Below, piece after piece: positions 30,501-38,127 of a stretch of 64,000 nt of DNA. Within the stretch, counting starts at the first letter, position 1. Every line of letters starts with the position of its first letter. The notes beneath the pieces are model-generated. The model was not told the origin of the DNA and did not search any database. It saw only the letters and a list, made by a program, of their open reading frames with translations. The position numbers and the translations under genes are program-made. The DNA is from Neobacillus sp. SuZ13 (GTDB lineage: Bacteria; Bacillota; Bacilli; Bacillales; Cytobacillaceae), in the NCBI RefSeq assembly GCF_030123365.1, contig NZ_CP126107.1:5131001-5195000 (forward strand), in the 5' to 3' direction.

Positions 30501-30615
30501 CCATATCTGCATGTGCTCTAATACTTAGACCACTTGGCAAAAAGGTACTGATCAATAGAAGTGCTGCCATGAACATGCTCGTCCAGCGCTTAAACTCCCT
30601 ATGTTTTGCTTTCAT
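24562..30615 (-). CDS. Giant secreted protein: lamin-tail, OB-fold, PHP-type metallohydrolase (CehA/McbA-like) and Ig repeats
   Basis: The product has 2017 residues. A signal peptide (1-37, ending AHA) is followed by a lamin-tail domain (about 40-215; VISQYFGGGGNSG, FIELYNPTNQDVVLDGW), Ig-like segments, and a YhcR-type OB-fold region (about 420-620). From about 828 comes a PHP-like domain with metal-binding His motifs THNHTNISHDG and FSDHSHD (near 865), and EDNHEG further on. A DUF4350/amidotransferase-like segment follows (about 1290-1500; VLIDANHGNENTSSD), then another OB-like region (about 1540-1720) and four complete Ig-like repeats (YNQDVTITFNDGTATLNG type). It looks like an extracellular phosphoesterase or nuclease of the wall. 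AAGGGTGG precedes the ATG. The C-terminus is cut by an in-frame TAA within a fifth repeat. Confidence 0.88.
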   Translation of the reverse strand: MKAKHREFKRWTSMFMAALLLISTFLPSGLSIRAHADMADHIVISQYFGGGGNSGAPYNKDFIELYNPTNQDVVLDGWSVQYASTTGTTWQVTPLAGTIKAHGYYLIAEGGGATGANLPTPDATGALTMAGGGAKIALFKDKTTAASGAKPADTVDFVGMGGATSFEGSAATKAPSNTTSVQRRPYANVDPAPGKGNAWDTDDNAADFYTGAITSVRNTASTPETPMVPVTSLQPKGINIQVTQQGTEVTVKGAADAVAANSVIKVYESATKGTALATGTAAEDGTFTINFTTDKTFTSLYFAATQADMDESAAIQVNIATPSASITGAKLNYAVINGQGNLTGNTGAAVANSTINIYPNDTANPSERLKQLKSGTAGDFSTTIADAPDTVYVTQITSSAKGIMLESTPVAVTKADLSVVTKLADVRASDANGKTINLNKYFTVEGVATVDNQILGTQKQNFFIQDDTAGINVFNSSLVTPYNVLKGDKLRMTGKVIVYNGLAEFEPVSIKKISEGNSIPNPTQLTILDLNTYATAEPLEGTLVTVTGKVSAVAASGANYNVTFVDANNKSTTIRVMSPTGIVPDTDLVIGKSYTVTGVLGQFSSNVNPQNGYQVFPRELSDIAPILGITHTALTSVYKGVNVEFAANADGAESVTTYYRATGTTDYTALPMAKGSEGRYTVTLEAANVPQDGFEYYIEAKAGIQVQSAGTKEAPFTVTLKEDTDAPTISGEKPQNETRVESPHPEITALINDPSGIEEGSVQMWLDGNELTAPAATISKTQVKYTPEEELALGVHTVKVIAKDVKGNEAVKEWTFEVVPRFSGGNHYRGTTHNHTNISHDGAGTPEAALIAGKAHHYDWFAFSDHSHDIDPEKLGTDTVVRDNMQERTGGDQWQLTKNLATQYTKNGEYVVFPAFEMTSTTWGHSNIFGTQNFIDRNINGKQYQDLNQYYAWVMTYDDIVGQFNHPDMSSNAFNNFKPYNSDVDKLFTMLEVGNGSGHYGYANAENKFFSALDLGWHVAPTYGEDNHEGTWGEVNARTVIVADDLSEASLLHSMRNMRVYMEEDPNFTLDVLANGYYMGSTVDSKKLNFKISGSDLVAEAKNSTDYSYLPTTYKSDDRISKVELITNGGQVVDSITPMEKDFTWTPTYTVSGGQQWFVVKVTQMDGERIYSSPIWSKEESVDVKVNGIDIDGDVIVGGNPATLKATVANNGTEVVKNLKVDFYYDEVNPENFIGTNNISSILTKNSATATATWASPIKGDHQLIVVVTSNEGLDLGDVKYSLPVKIKEPLGIKVLIDANHGNENTSSDSGTYKNNLTAFTLMLQKEGYTVAENKVALTDEVLADVKVLVLTNARIGLTAEENAAVAKFVKNGGSLLMAGKSNNSADPTINNDLLGNIGSAIRMGNDGVFDLSKSGNFWSDPTVSPYAVRVHPGLVSNHITDRVSFIDYYSGGSLSGVNNGKLTETGKVTILAKGNETTYQGNIQGGYTYDAVSDTSGGSEIPLIASEEIGENGRIIVSGMNIFNNKQMDESYEPKGNDEFTFNAVNWLAHREMKVANIADVRQLADETDVVVEGTVTTPAGNFFDAFYLQDATGGIMAFLEVPDGSLKLGDKVRVYGHIKTFENNKELEFTSFAKDVIKLGSSEPVQPKLVPTGEATSALNQGLLVKVKGKVVSKYDENSYVINDGTGEVLVFTDGYIVNQSGSVPVLKKGDTLEAVGLSGAFAQGERIRVRNTTELVGTDTASPDVTGVENNGSYHQDVTITFDEGTATLNDQEFANGTVVTEEGSYTLVVTDAAGNKTTVTFTIDKTAPVVSGVEDGIYNQDVTITFNDGTATLNGNEFTSGTTVSAEGTYTFVVTDAAGNQVVVNFTIDKTAPAITGVSDNGIYNHDVTITFDNGTAILNGNEFTSGKVVIEEGTYTLVVTDQAGNKATIHFMIDKTAPVVIGVNDNGIYKKAVILKFNELGGLLNGKPVESGTVVPKEGVYTLVVSDMAGNVTSIVFTIDRTPPVVTGVKNH

Positions 30616-30662
30616 CCATCTACCACCCTTTGTAGTAATTTATTTTACCCTAGTAAAAAACG

Positions 30663-30679
30663 CTTACATTTCTTTCACA
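30663..30679 (+). promoter_or_regulatory. PhoP-box-like pair
   Basis: CTTACA and TTCACA are separated by five bases, matching the TTHACA 11-bp periodicity of PhoP sites with one mismatch. Only one pair is seen, in the divergent region between a secreted phosphoesterase-like gene and a HupE gene, so the call is weak. Confidence 0.25.
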
Positions 30680-30794
30680 CCAAGGGAATATATTACTCTA
30701 TAATTCTATAAAATTTTCAGTACTTTGGATATAGAAATATTTATACAAATTATTTCTAAATAGCCAAAATAATTTTTCAATACTGTATACAAAT

Positions 30795-30809
30795 TCACAT
30801 AAAATGTGA
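30795..30809. promoter_or_regulatory. Perfect inverted repeat upstream of the hupE-like gene
   Basis: TCACAT and ATGTGA flank AAA as a perfect palindrome about 80 bases before the GTG start. Its size and place fit an operator for a dimeric regulator, but the regulator cannot be named. Confidence 0.35.
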
Positions 30810-30891
30810 TTATATTAAGGAGGTTTTACCTTTATTATTCCTATTGGAAAATTTAGTTATTTTATCGAAAAAATATTCAGGAGGTTCATTC

Positions 30892-32106
30892 GTGCTTTCG
30901 TTTTCCCTCAAAATTCAACAAATTGTGAGTTATTTTGATAGAAGCCGTTATTTCTGTAGTTTACTATCCATCCTTCTTATTACCTTACTTTGTTTCCCTA
31001 AACTCGCCAATGCCCATGCATATAGTGCTAGTTATACAAAAATAACAATGGATGAAAAGAAAACTGAGTTAGTATTCACCCTTGATACTTTATCCCTTAT
31101 AGAACTATTACCCGATATTGACCTAAATAAAAACTGGGTACTTGAAAAATCTGAAGTAAAAAAAGAGCAGCATCATATTGAAGAATTAATTACTGAAGGT
31201 TTGACCTTGGACAAAAACAACAAAGAAGTTACTCCTAAAGTAGAAACAATGAAGTTAGTAAAAAAAGAAAACAAAGAGTTTCTTTCCACGACGATGACCT
31301 TTCCGGCCTTTTCCGCTGGGGATACAATCGTTTATAATGATGGCTTTTATTTTAATGATACGGGGACGAATTATGTTGATTTAATTTCGGCATCTTTTAT
31401 GGGCCAAACGAGTGAGGCCGTATTACAGGGAAAGGAACGGACTTGGACCATTCTTTTAACTGAGGTACAGCAGGAACAAGGTCAGGATCAAACCACCCAG
31501 CCTGCGCCTAGTACGGAACAAGATCAACCCAATGCAACTGCGCCAGAACCACAAACAACCACTTCTTCTTGGTTTTCATTTTTCAAATTAGGGATGCTCC
31601 ATATTATTACTGGCTATGATCACCTATTATTTCTATTTGCCTTGTTGTTAAGAAAACAAACCCTCAAACAGTATTTATCTATTGTTACATCCTTTACATT
31701 GGCACACAGCATCACCCTTAGCCTTGCCGTATTAGGTTGGATCACGTTACCTTCGCCTTTTGTTGAAGCAACCATCGCCTTTAGTATTTGTTACGTGGCT
31801 TTAGAGAATATTTTCCGCAAGGAGATCAGACACCGCTGGAGTATTACCTTTCTTTTCGGTTTAATTCACGGGCTTGGGTTTGCGAGTATCTTAAAAGAAA
31901 TGGAGATTACTAAAAGCCATCTTGCTGTAGCATTAGTTAATTTTAATCTGGGTATTGAAGCGGTGCAGTTAGCGATTGTTCTTTTACTAGTGCCATTACT
32001 TACGTATATTTTTAGATTAAAGATCTCAAGTAGATTCATCCAAATTGGTTCATCAATCATATTTATTTTAGGAGCAATTTGGCTAATGGAACGAATCTTT
32101 TCATAG
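30892..32106 (+). CDS. HupE/UreJ-family membrane protein with secreted N-terminal domain
   Basis: A 404-residue protein. A signal-like segment (about 25-43, CSLLSILLITLLCF) precedes an extracytoplasmic domain (about 44-215) starting HAYSASYTKI and ending in a Gln/Pro/Thr-rich linker. The C-terminal 180 residues form a HupE/UreJ membrane domain with about six helices and conserved His/Asp motifs: LHIITGYDHLLFLFALLL, SFTLAHSITLSLAVLG, VALENIFR and GLIHGLGFASIL. Family members are linked to nickel or cobalt uptake, but the role here is unproved. GTG at 30892 has AGGAGG seven bases upstream and is preferred over the TTG at 30844. It stands alone between two secreted hydrolase genes and ends in a terminator. 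Confidence 0.85.
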   Translation: MLSFSLKIQQIVSYFDRSRYFCSLLSILLITLLCFPKLANAHAYSASYTKITMDEKKTELVFTLDTLSLIELLPDIDLNKNWVLEKSEVKKEQHHIEELITEGLTLDKNNKEVTPKVETMKLVKKENKEFLSTTMTFPAFSAGDTIVYNDGFYFNDTGTNYVDLISASFMGQTSEAVLQGKERTWTILLTEVQQEQGQDQTTQPAPSTEQDQPNATAPEPQTTTSSWFSFFKLGMLHIITGYDHLLFLFALLLRKQTLKQYLSIVTSFTLAHSITLSLAVLGWITLPSPFVEATIAFSICYVALENIFRKEIRHRWSITFLFGLIHGLGFASILKEMEITKSHLAVALVNFNLGIEAVQLAIVLLLVPLLTYIFRLKISSRFIQIGSSIIFILGAIWLMERIFS

Positions 32107-32121
32107 AATTTTATTAAACCG

Positions 32122-32156
32122 AAAAAACCCCTGAAAAATTCTTTCAGGGGTTTTTC
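32122..32156. terminator. Terminator after the hupE-like gene
   Basis: AAAACCCCTGAAA pairs with TTTCAGGGGTTTT, followed by T. It lies between convergent genes ending at 32106 and 32168 and has an A-rich other side, so it can act for both. Confidence 0.9.
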
Positions 32157-32167
32157 TTGTTAACTAA

Positions 32168-35100
32168 TTACTTTACCGTTACTTTCTTAGCCTTACTTAC
32201 ATTGCCAGCTTTGTCTACTGCTGTGACTTCAACCACTTTGCCAGCTTTTTGTTTTTTAATTGAGATCGAGAACTTGCCATATTTATCAGCCGTTTTAGAA
32301 CCAATCACTTTGCCGCTCACTTTTACAACGACATTTGAATAGGCTTCTGCTTTACCGGTTACTTTGGTAGTTTTCACAGTAATTTTATCAACAGAAGGTG
32401 TGCTTGGAGCTTTTTTATCAATCGCAAATTGAACAGTTGTTTTGTTTCCGGCAGCATCAAATACCACTAATGTGTAGCTTCCGTCTGTTTTCACAACTGT
32501 TTTCGTTGCAATAGCTCTTCCATTTAATAAAGCTTTACCTTCATTAAAGTAAATAACTACATCTCTTTTGTAAAGACCATTATTAACTACACCACTGACT
32601 ACTGGAGCAATTTTATCTAGAACTTTAATTGTTGTTTCACTCTTATTGCCAGCTCGGTCTGCCACAACTACTTTTAAAACCGTACCCGCATATTGTGCAG
32701 CTGGTAATGTTACAGAGAATTTGCCATTTACACCAGTAGTCGTAGTACCAAGAATACCTTTGCTGTTAGATACAGTAACTGTAGAACCAGCTTCAGCTGT
32801 TCCAGAAACCACTTTATCTTTGTTACTTACTGCATTTACGACAGCTTTATTCGGAGCAATAACGTCAAGAACGAATGTAGATCCAATTGGACTTAAGTTG
32901 AATGATAAATCAACAGAGAATGCGAATAACAGAGTACCTTCTTTAAGTGGCGCCATTAATGGAACACTGAAATTACCGTTTTCATCAGCTGTTAAGTGGA
33001 CCTTCAAATTGAATCCATTTGTAATATAGACATGTGTTCCTGGTTCTGCACCATGACCTTTAATTTCAGTAGACATATTAGTAACTGGGTCAAATACAGG
33101 AGCATTTGGATCAGTTACGTCTTTAACCGTTAACCGAACTTCTTTTAGGTTAAGTGCTTTATCCGTAATCGTAACGACAACTTCAGTTCCTGCTTTTTGA
33201 ACTGGAATGTCTACAGAGAAGCTTCCATCTTCAGTGGCAGTAGTAGTTTTATTAACGACTCCTGCTGTTACCACAACAGTTGCCCCTGCTTCTGTTTTAC
33301 CAGTTACAGTTGTTGATTGGTCTGTTACTTCATTAACTGATGCAGTTACTTCTTTATCAAGTATAATTCTATCTTCAATTTGTGCCGCAACTGGTTGTGG
33401 TAAGGATTTGAAATACTGGACAAATCCGTCTAAGTCCACAACGTTTGTTACTCGATTTTTACCAGACTTAAGGACCGCAAAGCCGTCGCCGCCGTCTGCC
33501 ATAAAGTTGTTTACTGTAATTGTGTATTCTGCAGTTGGATCTAATGGTGTACCATTTTCTAAATAGATATCAAGCACCTTGCTGCCGTATGGCTTATTAT
33601 CACTCCAAGTATATTTCAGACCTGATATTGCCATGATTTTATTATAGCTTGGTGGTGCTTGGAATTGTTGATTTAATAAGGTTCTAATTTGATCCCCAGT
33701 GACAGTCATTGTTACTAGATCATTACCAAATGGCTGAACCTTGAATAAATCGCCCCAAGTGATTGTTCCTGCTGGAAGTGGGTTACGAATACCGCCAGCA
33801 TTCATAAATCCTAATTGAGTGCCTGTTACGGAGCGCATACCATCAGCAATTAAGTTACCCAGTGCAGATTCACCAGAAGCATTGGCCACATTTGTAATTG
33901 CAGCAGATGTAGTACCTACTACTTGACTTACAACAGGTTTAATATCTTCTTGATAGCCGTCAAGTTCTGCTTTAATTTTTGCATTTGCTGTAATTTTGCT
34001 ATGAAGTGTGTCTACCACTTCAGCCTTTGTTTGATCCTTAATCACATCTCCTGTAGTAGGGTCAATGGTTAAGTCAATATCAGAGAAGGCAGTACCATAA
34101 GACCAAGATTGAACTAATACTTTTCCATCAACATTTGTATTGAGATATTTATGATCATGTGCACCATAGATAACGTCAACAGCAGGGTCAATCGCTTTAG
34201 CCATGTCAACAACCTTACCAGTTGCTTCTGAACCATCAGTTTTTGAAGTTCCAGGATCATGTGCCATTACAACAATCGTATTAACGCCCTGATCCGTTAA
34301 TTCTTTTGCATATTTGTTCACTGCAGTTACTTCATCAGTGAATTTAACACCCTCTACACCCTTTGGAGTAACAATTGTTGGTGTTTCAGTTGTTACAACA
34401 CCAATAAAGCCAATTTTAACGCCATCTACTTCTTTAACAGCATATGGAGGTAAAATTGTTTCATTTGTTTTTTCATCGACTACGTTTGCTACAACGTAAT
34501 CCATTGTTGAACCAGTAAACTTGCCATATTTCTCTTCATATTGCGCAGTTTTCGGATGATCTCCACCGTGAATTAAACGCTTCATTTCTGCTACGCCTTC
34601 GTCAAATTCATGGTTACCGATTGTACCAACATCCATTCCGATTTCATTCATCATACGGATAGTTGGCTCATCTTGTAATAATGCAGATACTGGCGGGCTT
34701 GCTCCAACAAGGTCACCAGCCTGTATCATTAGAGTATTAGCAGGGTTTACTGCTTCTCTGTCTTTTAGGTAAGCGGCTAACCATTCGACACCCCCAGAGT
34801 AATCAACAACTTTACCAGTAGAGTCTTTGACAGATCTCCAAGTATCAAGCTGACCATGGAAGTCATTGATACCTAATAATTGAACATGTATATTTTGGTC
34901 TAATTCATACAGTTCGTATCCTGCTTTAGTGGTTGATGCACCAAGATCTTTTACATCTGGTTGTTGCCCAAGGTATGCTTTTGCATCTGGAGCAGAGTGG
35001 AAAACAACCTTTGCTACGCCGCCAATCGGTGCAATCTTCCAGTTGTTATCTGCCACAGGATTGATGTTACCTTGCGCACTGATATAATCCATAAGGATTT

Positions 35101-36850
35101 GACGGTTTTCGAATGGAGAATCTACAACAGGTTTTAAATTCTTCAATTCAGGTAGACCACCGCTTCCGCCAGCACGATAGTTATTAGTCGCAATGATGAA
35201 TTTTTGGTCCATTTTAACAGGAGTTCCATCCATCATTCTTAGGTTCACAACACGTTCACCTTTTGGTTTCGTCACATCAATGTCGTATTTCACACCATCA
35301 ATGACATCATAATTGTATGGGCGGAAATCGTAATCAAGTAAATCTTGCGGTTCTGCATTATTCGGGTCAATTGTATTGAATTGTTTCGCTGATTCTTCAA
35401 TCCACCTCTTCACTTGATCGCCTGTAACTTCAAGAGCCTTTAATGTGTTATCAAACAAATATAAATCCGCGGCACTCTTAATGGTTACATCGCCCTTAGC
35501 AATATTTGTATAATCGCCAACGCCACCACGGCCGCCTTTAAATGGAGCTGCTGCTGCAAGGACCGGATAATCTTTATATTCTGTGTTTGCAATCGCCTTT
35601 TTCACGTAATCCATCTGTGCTGCATTAACAATTTGTGTGGAAGCGTCATCCATGACACGGGTGAAGAAACTGTGCATTGGAATTTCTGTCGTACCGATTT
35701 TTCCACGTACATAAGCAAGTGTTTGCTCATGAACGGCTTGTGCATCACTAACAATTGTTGAGTCTGATGCAGTGTCAGCAGAAACTGGACGGTTAACCGA
35801 TTTAGAATTAGCCTTATCAACAGTCCACTTGCCATTTGCATCTTGTATAAGTGCTAAATCGAGGACACCTAGGTTATTTCCCCAGAAGCCTGCTTCGACC
35901 GCTTGTACTCCATTGATTGTACCATTGGTATTATCAATGCCAGTCTTGCCTGTAAATGATGCATCACCTGGGAAGTTTACGTGTGCATGTCCAAATAGCA
36001 TGGCATCAATGCCAGGTACTTTTGTTAAATCGTAAACGGCATTTTCTGCAGCTTCTTGACCTTCGGCAGCGATATCACAGCCCGAGTGAGCAATTGCGAC
36101 AATAACATCTGCTCCATCAGCTTTCATTTGCGGGATAAATTTATTTGCTTGGGCAACAATATCTTTAGTAATGACTTTACCAGTTAGGTTATCTTTATCC
36201 CACTGCATGATTTGCGGTGGTGCAAACCCGATGACCCCAACCTTAATCACATGTTCATTGCCGCCAGCATCCTTAATCGTTTTGTCTACAATTTTATAAG
36301 GAGTGAAATAGTTAACATCATTTGTTGAGTCGGAATCGTGGTCGTCTTTATAAATGTTAGCGTTTACAATTGGAAATTGTACTTCTTCTTGTACGTCTTT
36401 TAAGTAGTCTAAACCATAGTTGAATTCATGGTTCCCAACAATACCTGCATCATATTTTAAATAGTTCATTGCTTTGTAAATAGGATGAGTATCGTTTGGT
36501 CCAAGTTTATTTACTTTTGCTACATAACTTGCAAGTGGATTTCCTTGAATCGTATCACCAGCGTCAAATAGCATAGAGTTGTCGACTTCAGATCTAGCTT
36601 GTTTGATTAAAGTAGCTGTTTTTGCTAAACCATAATTTGTTACAGGTGCATCTTTGAAATAATCGTACGGCAATACATTAGAATGCAGGTCCGTAGTTTC
36701 TAAGATTCGTAGTGTAGCCGTATTCACTGTTCCTTCAGCTTTTGCAGCCTGTGGGAAAATATTCAATGGAACTGTTGTAAGCGCTAACGCTGTTGCTAGA
36801 GAAGTATTAAGCATACGTCTTTTCATGCTTCTTTTTATCTGTCTCTTCAC
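32168..36850 (-). CDS. yfkN: Secreted bifunctional 2',3'-cyclic nucleotide phosphodiesterase / 5'-nucleotidase (YfkN-like)
   Basis: The protein has 1560 residues and two tandem metallophosphatase/5'-nucleotidase modules. A signal peptide ends near AKAEG (about 40). Module 1 (about 45-620): RILETTDLHSNVLPYDYF, LFDAGDTIQGNPLA, GNHEFNYGLDYL, FGHAHVNFPG. Module 2 (about 640-1170): IHVQLLGINDFHGQLDTW, IQAGDLVGASPPVSA, GNHEFDEGVAEM, YGAHDHKYLNT, and the nucleotidase C-domain NAGGIRNPLPAGTITWGD. Ig-like modules fill about 1180-1560. It hydrolyses cyclic and 5' nucleotides outside the cell, freeing phosphate and nucleosides. The GTG at 36850 follows AAGGGCGG by seven bases; a TTG seven codons earlier is less likely. 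No LPxTG sorting motif is present, unlike some YfkN proteins; Ig repeats replace it. Confidence 0.92.
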   Translation of the reverse strand: MKRQIKRSMKRRMLNTSLATALALTTVPLNIFPQAAKAEGTVNTATLRILETTDLHSNVLPYDYFKDAPVTNYGLAKTATLIKQARSEVDNSMLFDAGDTIQGNPLASYVAKVNKLGPNDTHPIYKAMNYLKYDAGIVGNHEFNYGLDYLKDVQEEVQFPIVNANIYKDDHDSDSTNDVNYFTPYKIVDKTIKDAGGNEHVIKVGVIGFAPPQIMQWDKDNLTGKVITKDIVAQANKFIPQMKADGADVIVAIAHSGCDIAAEGQEAAENAVYDLTKVPGIDAMLFGHAHVNFPGDASFTGKTGIDNTNGTINGVQAVEAGFWGNNLGVLDLALIQDANGKWTVDKANSKSVNRPVSADTASDSTIVSDAQAVHEQTLAYVRGKIGTTEIPMHSFFTRVMDDASTQIVNAAQMDYVKKAIANTEYKDYPVLAAAAPFKGGRGGVGDYTNIAKGDVTIKSAADLYLFDNTLKALEVTGDQVKRWIEESAKQFNTIDPNNAEPQDLLDYDFRPYNYDVIDGVKYDIDVTKPKGERVVNLRMMDGTPVKMDQKFIIATNNYRAGGSGGLPELKNLKPVVDSPFENRQILMDYISAQGNINPVADNNWKIAPIGGVAKVVFHSAPDAKAYLGQQPDVKDLGASTTKAGYELYELDQNIHVQLLGINDFHGQLDTWRSVKDSTGKVVDYSGGVEWLAAYLKDREAVNPANTLMIQAGDLVGASPPVSALLQDEPTIRMMNEIGMDVGTIGNHEFDEGVAEMKRLIHGGDHPKTAQYEEKYGKFTGSTMDYVVANVVDEKTNETILPPYAVKEVDGVKIGFIGVVTTETPTIVTPKGVEGVKFTDEVTAVNKYAKELTDQGVNTIVVMAHDPGTSKTDGSEATGKVVDMAKAIDPAVDVIYGAHDHKYLNTNVDGKVLVQSWSYGTAFSDIDLTIDPTTGDVIKDQTKAEVVDTLHSKITANAKIKAELDGYQEDIKPVVSQVVGTTSAAITNVANASGESALGNLIADGMRSVTGTQLGFMNAGGIRNPLPAGTITWGDLFKVQPFGNDLVTMTVTGDQIRTLLNQQFQAPPSYNKIMAISGLKYTWSDNKPYGSKVLDIYLENGTPLDPTAEYTITVNNFMADGGDGFAVLKSGKNRVTNVVDLDGFVQYFKSLPQPVAAQIEDRIILDKEVTASVNEVTDQSTTVTGKTEAGATVVVTAGVVNKTTTATEDGSFSVDIPVQKAGTEVVVTITDKALNLKEVRLTVKDVTDPNAPVFDPVTNMSTEIKGHGAEPGTHVYITNGFNLKVHLTADENGNFSVPLMAPLKEGTLLFAFSVDLSFNLSPIGSTFVLDVIAPNKAVVNAVSNKDKVVSGTAEAGSTVTVSNSKGILGTTTTGVNGKFSVTLPAAQYAGTVLKVVVADRAGNKSETTIKVLDKIAPVVSGVVNNGLYKRDVVIYFNEGKALLNGRAIATKTVVKTDGSYTLVVFDAAGNKTTVQFAIDKKAPSTPSVDKITVKTTKVTGKAEAYSNVVVKVSGKVIGSKTADKYGKFSISIKKQKAGKVVEVTAVDKAGNVSKAKKVTVK

Positions 36851-37153
36851 ACTTTTTCCGCCCTTCGACAAAATAATTAGTATTGCATGACTATTCTACT
36901 AACTTTTCCAAAAGAATAATAGACCTTTTTTTAAAAATTTATCATTTATTTACAATAATATTTTTTGAGAATTCATCCTTTTAATCTATTGTTTTAAGGG
37001 AACTATCCAATTTCTGATAAATAATTCATGAAAGAATTATTGCCAAAAAATCCAGTTAAAAAATATGTAAGTTTTTCAAATATATGTATTAAATTTCGAT
37101 AAATTCTGATATTCTAAAATATAGTTCAAAATACCGTTGTGGAGGAAAACTTG

Positions 37154-38077
37154 ATGAGAGCTAATAAAAAGAAAAAGAGAACGTGGCTCCGCGTAACTGG
37201 AATTGTGTTAATTTTACTATTAATCGGAATAGGAGTTTATGCCTATTCAGTATATAATTCATTAACAAATGCTGTCGAAACCATGCATCATCCTGTCGAC
37301 CGTACATCAGAAAAGCGGACTGAGGAAGTATCCTTGCAAAACAAGCAGCCGTTTTCCGTTTTACTTTTAGGGGTTGACCAGCGTAAAGGGGATAAAGGCC
37401 GTTCAGACACCATGATTGTTTTATCAATTAATCCGAAGCTTAATTCGGTTAAGATGCTAAGTATTCCAAGAGATACACGTACGGAAATTGTCGGTAAAGG
37501 TACAGAAGATAAAATTAACCATGCCTATGCATTCGGCGGCGAAGAAATGGCGATGAACACAGTGGAGCAGTTTTTAGATATCCCCATTGATTACTTTGTA
37601 AGAGTGAACATGGAAGGTTTTAAAGATATTGTCGATGCCGTTGGCGGCATAACGGTGGATAATGATTTGGACTTTTCTTATGGAGGCTATCATTTTCCTA
37701 AAGGGGAAGTAACCTTGAATGGCAAAAAGGCTCTTGCCTATACTCGAATGAGGAAAGAAGACCCGCGCGGTGATTTTGGCCGCCAAATACGCCAGCGTCA
37801 AATTATCCAAGGGGTTATAAAAGAAGGTGCAAGTTTATCATCACTAGCCAATTACAGTGATATCTTCTCTGCACTCGGAAAAAACGTAAAAACAAATCTC
37901 ACCTTTGATCAAATGGTTTCTATTCAAAAGAACTACAAAAGTGTCGGTGGTAACATCGATCAAATGACCATCAAAGGCAATGGAACAAGAATTAACGGCA
38001 TCTATTACTTTGTCGTTCCCTCTGACGAAAAAGAGCGACTACAGACAGAAATGAAAACACAGTTGGAAACTACTTAA
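37154..38077 (+). CDS. LytR-CpsA-Psr (LCP) family teichoic acid ligase
   Basis: A 307-residue type II membrane protein. A basic N-terminus (KKKKRTW) leads into one membrane segment (about 12-33), and the extracellular LCP domain covers about 70-300. Family motifs are LLLGVDQRKGDKGRSDTMIVLSI with conserved Arg/Asp, SIPRDTRTEI, KINHAYAFGG, VDAVGGITVDND and LAYTRMRKEDPRGDFGR. LCP enzymes transfer undecaprenyl-linked teichoic acid or polysaccharide onto peptidoglycan, which fits the polymer locus upstream. The ATG at 37154 has GGAGG eight bases before it; the GTG at 37139 overlaps the site. The paralogue (TagT, TagU or LytR) cannot be fixed from sequence alone. The 36851-37153 gap holds the divergent promoter region; nothing else is seen in it. 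Confidence 0.92.
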   Translation: MRANKKKKRTWLRVTGIVLILLLIGIGVYAYSVYNSLTNAVETMHHPVDRTSEKRTEEVSLQNKQPFSVLLLGVDQRKGDKGRSDTMIVLSINPKLNSVKMLSIPRDTRTEIVGKGTEDKINHAYAFGGEEMAMNTVEQFLDIPIDYFVRVNMEGFKDIVDAVGGITVDNDLDFSYGGYHFPKGEVTLNGKKALAYTRMRKEDPRGDFGRQIRQRQIIQGVIKEGASLSSLANYSDIFSALGKNVKTNLTFDQMVSIQKNYKSVGGNIDQMTIKGNGTRINGIYYFVVPSDEKERLQTEMKTQLETT

Positions 38078-38080
38078 GGT

Positions 38081-38120
38081 AAAAAAACAGTCTGCCAGAA
38101 GATTTGGCAGACTGTTTTTT
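38081..38120. terminator. Bidirectional terminator after the LCP gene
   Basis: AAAACAGTCTGCCA pairs with TGGCAGACTGTTTT, with A7 on one side and T6 on the other. It separates the convergent LCP and subtilase genes. Confidence 0.92.
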
Positions 38121-38127
38121 ATTGTCA

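Noticed and set aside
32646..33029. Plus-strand frame of 127 codons
   Set aside because: Antisense to Ig-like repeats of the nucleotidase; Val/Thr/Pro-rich shadow with no ribosome site.
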